Assembly: GCF_001618005.1 (NCBI RefSeq)
Contig: NZ_LQXA01000019.1
Span: 62,001 to 126,000 of the forward strand
Length of the DNA stretch: 64,000 nt
Source: Clavibacter tessellarius
GTDB lineage: Bacteria > Actinomycetota > Actinomycetes > Actinomycetales > Microbacteriaceae
Direction: 5' to 3'
Below are positions 63,953 to 64,000 of the stretch, piece by piece. How positions within the stretch are numbered: the first letter of the stretch is position 1; the number at the start of each line of letters is the position of its first letter. The notes below the pieces were generated by a model. The model searched no databases and was not told where the DNA came from. It saw only the letters and a list, made by a program, of their open reading frames with translations. The position numbers and the translations under genes are program-made.

Positions 63953-64000
63953 TCAGCCGGCGGCCGGCGCCGGCGCGATCGACACCATCCAGTCGATCCC
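63953..64000 (-). CDS. C-terminal end of an unidentified gene (runs off the window)
   Basis: The minus strand is open from base 64000 to a TGA at 63953-63955 and would encode GIDWMVSIAPAPAAG at the C-terminus. Only 15 residues are seen, so the product cannot be named. Convergent placement with the siderophore ATPase supports a real gene, but the evidence is thin. Confidence 0.35.
   Translation of the reverse strand, partial: GIDWMVSIAPAPAAG

Overview
The window is a high-GC actinobacterial chromosome segment that includes the replication origin. The marker set (CrgA, dnaA-dnaN-gnd-recF-dciA-gyrB-gyrA order, DUF3566, MshA-like glycosyltransferase, polyphosphate glucokinase, no CRISPR or phage) together with very high GC3 fits Microbacteriaceae, most likely Clavibacter or a close relative. 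The species call is inference from gene order and composition; no database was searched. The origin is printed in reverse: dnaA, dnaN, gnd, recF, dciA, gyrB and gyrA lie on the minus strand, running right to left from about 15.0 kb to 4.2 kb, and rpmH-rnpA-yidD-yidC-jag-rsmG-parA-parB lie on the plus strand to the right.

Layout. 1-3.35 kb: truncated class E sortase, divergent crgA, a DnaA-box-rich convergent gap, rhomboid protease, cyclophilin, and an unknown single-TM protein. 3.5-15 kb: tRNA-Ala, tRNA-Ile, DUF3566, gyrA, gyrB, dciA, recF, gnd, dnaN, oriC, dnaA. 15.4-21 kb: rpmH-rnpA-yidD-yidC-jag, then rsmG-parA-parB with three parS sites. 21-30.6 kb: Ddl-like ligase, PLP aminotransferase, thioredoxin and thioredoxin reductase, MurJ, DUF6049 protein, CCA-adding enzyme. 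30.7-34.4 kb: rpsF-ssb-rpsR-rplI and dnaB. 34.5-43.5 kb: CHY zinc-finger protein, RF3, MerR regulator, MshA-like glycosyltransferase, glycerate kinase, polyphosphate glucokinase, small membrane proteins, purB. 43.5-46.3 kb: low-molecular-weight tyrosine phosphatase, a WXG100-like protein paired with a helical/alpha-beta-hydrolase protein, and a holin-like membrane protein. 46.3-51.1 kb: hisC-like aminotransferase and an E1alpha-E1beta-E2 2-oxoacid dehydrogenase operon. 51.1-55.7 kb: znuA-znuC-znuB-zur followed by cysteine-poor rpmB-rpmG-rpsN and an HU gene. 55.8-59.7 kb: CopD/CtaG fusion, DUF998 protein, and a membrane protein with an HTH_34 regulator behind a palindromic operator. 59.7-64 kb: iron-siderophore ABC importer under a DtxR/IdeR-type box.

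How the parts work together. The first half is core replication, segregation, envelope and translation machinery. The right half has two metal-homeostasis modules (zinc uptake plus zinc-sparing ribosomal proteins; iron uptake). Two genome-style signals recur. First, many genes have a TANNNT -10 hexamer exactly 6-9 nt before the start codon, which predicts leaderless transcripts. Second, short tandem repeats of 7-19 bp collect at gene junctions. DnaA-box-like clusters also occur outside oriC, in the crgA-rhomboid gap and upstream of dnaB. The least explained coding unit is the WXG100-like/hydrolase pair at 44.2-45.9 kb.
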